Below, in pieces: positions 59,449-64,000 of a DNA stretch of 64,000 nt. The notes under the pieces were generated by a model, which was given only the letters and a program-made list of their open reading frames with translations, searched no databases and was not told where the DNA came from. This DNA is from Flaccisagitta enflata (lineage: Eukaryota; Chaetognatha; Sagittoidea; Aphragmophora): NCBI GenBank assembly GCA_965153355.1, contig OZ231126.1, forward strand, positions 108,810,001 to 108,874,000. The letters are read 5' to 3'. Both the position numbers and the translations under genes were made by a program. The number at the start of each line of letters is the position of its first letter. The stretch's first letter is position 1.

Positions 59449-60553
59449 GGACATCTGTGGTTTTTTCCACAACATCCTCGTCGACGAAAAGGATCGTGAA
59501 GTCTTCAGGTACCTGTGGTTCTCCGATTCTGAAATGTCACAAATTTGGCGCTATCAATTCTTCTCCCACATCTTTGGCGCCGGGTCATCGTCCATCGTCA
59601 CCAGTTTCGTACTTCGCTACCACGTCGACCAGATCAGAGACATGTTTCCAGAGAACGTGTGGAAAACCATCCGTTCCAAAATCTACGTCGACGACGCGGC
59701 CGGCGGCGGACGAACCGTTGCATCCGCATTGGAGTTGAAGCAAAACTTGAAGGAGGCGATGCGTCTTGGCGGATTCCAATTGGGAAAGTGGCAAAGCAAT
59801 GCGCCGGAATTAGTGGACGACGAAGAAGGTGACGCAATAAAGGCCATTTCCGACGCTACAGAAGAAAATGTCACCAAAGTCCTAGGCGTCTCTTGGGACT
59901 CTAAAAACGACAACTTCGTGTTCCAATTTGACAAAGAAAAGATCAACCAGGCAGTAAACACCCCCCGCCAATTGGTCTCAGTCCAAGCTTCAATATACGA
60001 CCCTCTTGGATTCCTCTCTCCCTTCTGTCTACTTGGCAGAAAACTCCTCCAACAAGCCACTTCCGGTTCTCCAGGATGGGATTCAAAGCTCAAACCTGTC
60101 GTCAAGGAAGAGTTCGCCACCTGGGCCAAATCCATAGTCCTCCTCATCAACAGAAAAATCCCCAGATGCTTCACAAGGGCGGATCTCGGTGAACCAATCA
60201 TCATCGAATGTCACATCTTTGTGGATGCAGCACCTGGTGGATTTGGTGCAGTGGGATACAGACGCGAGGTATACTCCAATGGGGAGATCTTCATCACCAT
60301 CATCACCTCCAGGAGTCACGTCGTCCCCCTCAATCCCGCAAAAGCATCCCACCACAATTCAATTCCCCGCCTCGAATTGGTCGCCGCAGAGAAAGGCATT
60401 CAACTTCACACCTTTATCAACAACGCCGTCGAGGTGCCGATTCAAAGGACGATCATGTGGTCAGACAGCGAAGTCGTCCTAAAACAAACTAGTGGCGTTC
60501 GCCATATTGTGTTCCACGAAAACTTGATTGGGCATGAAAAAGAAAGGCAATAA
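59449..60553 (+). pseudogene. BEL/Pao Pol: reverse transcriptase palm and RNase H, truncated
   Basis: Continues Pol in a shifted phase: TDICGFFHNILVDEKDREVF (catalytic motif A), IYVDDAAGGGRTVASALELK (YVDD catalytic box), the Pao signature IYDPLGFLSPFCLLGRKLLQ, and RNase H-like VDAAPGGFGAVGYR, NSIPRLELVAAEKG and MWSDSEVVLKQ. After VLKQ the sequence departs from the family and stops at 60551. Integrase and the 3' LTR are absent, and a minisatellite begins about 50 bases later. The element cannot be autonomous. Confidence 0.85.
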
Positions 60554-60604
60554 TTCATAAAACACTTCTAATATCAATAACTCGACAAATCTGTGTCTAG
60601 ATAA

Positions 60605-60775
60605 TGGCCGCCTGTGGGCGGCCTAACTACCACCTCACTGCCACCTATAGGCACCCTCACTGCCGCCTGTGGGCGGTCCCACTGCCGCCTGTGGGCGGTC
60701 GCACTGCCGCCTCTAGGCGGTCCCACTGCCGCCTCTAGGCGGTCCCACTGTCGCCTGTGGGTGATCCCACTGCCA
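60605..60775. repeat. 22-bp minisatellite (GGTCCCACTGCCGCCTnTnGGC)n
   Basis: About seven units of GGCGGTCCCACTGCCGCCT with GTGG/CTAG variants. Each unit is partly self-complementary (GCCGCC...GGCGG), so it can form hairpins. Confidence 0.85.
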
Positions 60776-63535
60776 CATCGGAGAATTCTGGGCTGTGTAC
60801 CATACATTGGAGTAAATTAGGTGGTATGACATAAATCAAAGTATTCTCGGTTGCGTGACATATATCAAAGAAAACTGGGTGGTGTGACATACATCGGAAA
60901 AAACTGGGTGGTGTGACATACAACGGAGAATTCTAGGCTGTGTGACATACATCGGAGAAAACTGGGTGGTGTGACATACATTGGAGAATTCTGGGCTACG
61001 TGACCTACATCGGAGAAAACTGTGTGGTTCAGTTTGGGTACAGTGAGGGATATTGTTCCACTTTCATACTACTCAGTACCTTGGATTGGAATGTCCGGCG
61101 GTCGCATTAAGCTTGACCTCGATTCTATCCTCTAAGGGTATGGTTTCTTAACAACGTTACCCTTGGGTGATTTGTTGAATTTTGGTTAAAAAAGTAACAA
61201 TGATTGCCCTAACTACTTTTGGTAAGCAGTTTGCTTTTGGGTTAGATTGAGAAGGAATATTTTTCAGATTCTGTTTTATGGAAAACTAGGAGTGGTGCGC
61301 GTATTAACTAGTCAGTGAGGGTTCACAAGGCCCTCTTCCATTTATTTCAGTTTGGGTACAGTGAGGGATATTGTTCCACTTTCATACATCGGAGAATTCT
61401 GGGCTGTGTAACATGAAAGCTCCAAAGGCTGTCATCTTTTGGCAAAGGGGGGTTGAGTAGTAATGTTGTCCAACTTTCATACATCTGAGAAAATTGGGTG
61501 GTATGACATACATTGGAGAAAACTGGGTGGTGTGACGTGTGACATACATTGGAGAAAACTGGGTGGTGTGAAATACATTGATGAATTCTGGGCTGTGTGA
61601 CATACATTGGAGAAAACTGGATGGTGTAGATACATCAGAGAATTCTGGGCGGCGTGACAAACATGGGAGAAAACTGGATAGTGTGACATACAACGGAGAA
61701 TTCTGGGCTGTGTGACATACATTGGAGAAAACTGGGTGGTGTGACTTACTTCGGAGAAAACAGGGTGGTGTGGCATTCATCGGAGAATTCTGAGCTGTGT
61801 GACATACATCGGAGAAAGCTGGGTGGTGTGACATACATCGGAGAAAACTGGGTAGTGTGACATACATTGGAAAATTCTGGGCTGTGTGACATACATTGGA
61901 GAAAACAGGGTGGTGTGACATACATCAGAGAATTATGGGCTGTGTGACATACATTGGAAAAAATTAGGCTGAGTGAAATACATCAGAGAATTCTGGGCTG
62001 TGTGACATACATTGGAGAAAACTTTTTGGTGAGACATACATTGGAGAATTCCGGGCTGTGTGACATACATTGGAGAAAACTGGGTGGTGTGACATACAAC
62101 GGAGAAAACTGGGTGGTGTGACTTACTTCGGAGAAAACTGGGTGGTGCGACATACATAGAAGAATTCTGGGCTGTGTGACATATATCGGAGAAAACTGGA
62201 TAGTGTGACATACATAGAAGAATTCTGGGCTGTGTGACATACATTGGAGAAAACTGGGTGTTGTGACATACATCGGAGAATTCTGGGCTGTGTGACATAT
62301 ATTGGAGAAAACAGGGTGATGTGGCATTCATCGGAGAATTCCAAGCTGTGTGACATACATCGGAGAAAGCTGGGTGGTGTGACATACATTGGAGAAAACT
62401 GGGTGGTGTGACATACATTGGAAAATTCCGGGCTGTGTGACATACATTGGAGAAAACAGGGTGGTGTGGCATTCATCGGAGAATTCTGACTGTGTGACAT
62501 ACATCGAGAAAAGCCATGGTGTGTAATTGGAGATCCTGTGTGACATACCGGAGAATTCTGGGCTGGGTGAATACATGTTTGAGAAAAAAAATGGGTGGTA
62601 TGACCTCCATCGGGGGGTTTGTGTGACATACTTTGGAGAATTCTTGGCTGTGTGACATACATCGGAAAAAACTGGGTGTTGTGACATACACTGGAGAATT
62701 CCAGTCTGTGTGACATACATCGAAGAAAACTGGGTGGTGTGACATACATCAGAGAATTCTGGGCTGTGTGATATACATCGGAGAAAACTGGGTGGCGTGA
62801 CATACATCAAAACTGACATACATACATCATTATTGTGGGCTGTGTGACATTGTTGAAAAATTAGGCTGAGTGAAATACATCAGAGAATTCTGGGCTGTTG
62901 TGAAATACATTGGGGAACCAACTTTTTGGTGTGACATACATTCTGTTTTCCGGCAGTGTGACATTGGAAAAAACTGGGTGGTGTGACATCCAACGGCGAA
63001 TTCTGGGCTGTGTGACATACTTCGGAAAAAACTGGGTGATGCGACATACATCGGGGAATTCTGGGCTGTGTGACATACATTGGAAAAAACTGGGTGGTGT
63101 GACATACATCGGAACATTCTGGGCTGTGTGACATACATCGGAGAAAACTGGGTGGTGTGACATACATCGGAGAATTCTGGGCTGTGTGACATACATCGGA
63201 AAAAATTGGGTGATGTGACATACATCCGGGAATTCTGGGCTGTATGACATACATCGGAGAAAACTGGGTGGTGTGACATACTTTGGAGCATTCTGGGCTG
63301 TGTAACATACATCAGAGAAAACTGGGTGGCGTGACATACATTGGAGAATTCCGGGCTGTGTGACATACATCCGAGAAAACTGCGTGGTGTGACATACATT
63401 GGAGAATTCTGGGCTGTGTGACATACATTGGAGAAAACCGGGTGGTGAGACATACATCGGAGAATTCTGGGCTGTGTGACATACATTGGAGAAAACTGGG
63501 TAGTGTGACATAAAACTGTAGTGTGACATAAAACT
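60776..63535. repeat. 28/56-bp minisatellite array between two retroelement fragments
   Basis: Alternating half-units TGTGACATACATCGGAGAAA plus ACTGGGTGG and TGTGACATACATCGGAGAAT plus TCTGGGCTG give a dimeric 56-bp period with frequent GAATTC. A unique block at about 61068-61347 interrupts the array between two copies of CAGTTTGGGTACAGTGAGGG and its extension (61028 and 61348). Six or more minus-strand frames with SHHPVFSNVCHTAQNSPMYV are chance products of the repeat. Confidence 0.9.
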
Positions 63536-63540
63536 TAAAT

Positions 63541-64000
63541 ATGCAACATATGGAAACATATGATTTTTCTACCCTTTATACAGCACTTCCACATCCAGAG
63601 ATTATTAGAAACTTTTCTAAAATTTTCCAAAAGGTCTATAGCAGAGAAAATAAAATTTTCATAAATGTTAATATGCAAAGAGCCTATTTTAGTACAACTG
63701 CAGGAAAAAATTGCTGTTCTTTCCGGGTTACAGATATGCAAGACATTCTTGAATTTATTCTAGATAACATATATATCAAATATGGAAGGAAGATTTACAA
63801 ACAGGTTGTAGGCATCCCTATTGGTTTGGACTCAGGTCAAGACATAGCAAATTTTTTATTATATAGCTATGAGGCAGACTATGTAGAAAAAACTTCAAAG
63901 CAAAATATGGTTCTGGCTAGAAAATTTACCTTATGCTCCAGATATATAGATGACCTTTTTGTAGGCAATTTTCCAGATTTTAAGGAGCATATTTATAAAA
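63541..64000 (+). CDS. reverse transcriptase fragment (Penelope-like or related), cut by window end
   Basis: From ATG 63541 the plus strand is open to the window end (about 153 residues). RT palm motifs are in order: METYDFSTLYTALPHPEIIR (motif A, with the first catalytic Asp), VVGIPIGLDSGQDIANFLLY (motif B'), and CSRYIDDLFVGNFPDF (motif C, YIDD). The style, with FSTLYT and GIPIG, matches the non-LTR/Penelope-like RTs common in aquatic invertebrates. The exact clade needs a search. The 5' part is missing: the minisatellite array ends at about 63535, only a few bases upstream of this frame. Confidence 0.75.
   Translation, partial: MQHMETYDFSTLYTALPHPEIIRNFSKIFQKVYSRENKIFINVNMQRAYFSTTAGKNCCSFRVTDMQDILEFILDNIYIKYGRKIYKQVVGIPIGLDSGQDIANFLLYSYEADYVEKTSKQNMVLARKFTLCSRYIDDLFVGNFPDFKEHIYK

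Noticed and set aside
60776-63559. Minus-strand frames up to 232 residues with a recurring SHHPVFSNVCHTAQ pattern
   Set aside because: Products of the 56-bp minisatellite. Several phases are open at once, no start context or domain is visible, and units vary without regard to codon position.

Overview
The window is animal genomic DNA, almost certainly from an invertebrate. It contains spliceosomal introns with GT/AG ends, a BEL/Pao retrotransposon (a metazoan-only group), Tc1/mariner and hAT-like DNA elements, a Maverick/Polinton-type integrase and a very high microsatellite load. A crustacean or other aquatic invertebrate would fit, but nothing in the window fixes the species. I see no clear host gene, tRNA or rRNA. 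Nearly everything is mobile, viral-like or tandemly repeated.

0.4-14.5 kb: a virus-like gene cluster. Small, closely spaced reading frames lie mostly on the minus strand. One of them, with a 95-nt intron, is recognisable as a Maverick/Polinton-type integrase and is cut by a 260-bp inverted-repeat element. On the plus strand, among these genes, is an exon for a class I fusion-type envelope glycoprotein. It has a basic cleavage site, a hydrophobic fusion-like segment, a heptad region and a C-terminal membrane anchor, and is followed by a G-run and a polyadenylation signal. A phase-consistent multi-exon minus-strand gene (about 11.5-9.4 kb) and the compact genes at 13.6-14.5 kb have no family I recognise.

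14.5-21.4 kb: palindromic and inverted-repeat elements, plus one intact coiled-coil gene (17.67-19.17 kb).

21.4-32.6 kb: one long plus-strand gene with at least eleven exon segments and consistent phases across almost all junctions. It encodes a C76-like (herpesvirus tegument-type) cysteine protease domain, a zinc-ribbon-like segment, and further downstream a DDE/MULE-like transposase core. Its first large exon is split by a 3,066-bp foldback element flanked by a perfect 8-bp duplication. Several introns carry copies of one interspersed repeat, here called R1, which has a perfect hairpin, a tetranucleotide tract and a conserved tail.

32.6-46.7 kb: repeat territory. It holds an expanded R1 copy, GAA and GA/GT microsatellites, a 70-bp minisatellite split by a hAT-like insertion with a nested 1.6-kb element, a 4.3-kb palindrome made of foldback elements (here called R2), and a 163-bp satellite array.

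46.7-60.6 kb: a decayed gag region interrupted by GC-rich triplet tracts and a Tc1 remnant, followed by a BEL/Pao element. The BEL/Pao element has ORF1, Gag with three zinc knuckles, an in-frame UGA-CUAG stop before Pol, and a frameshift in reverse transcriptase. It lacks integrase and a 3' LTR.

60.6-64 kb: two minisatellites, then a different reverse transcriptase gene running off the window end.
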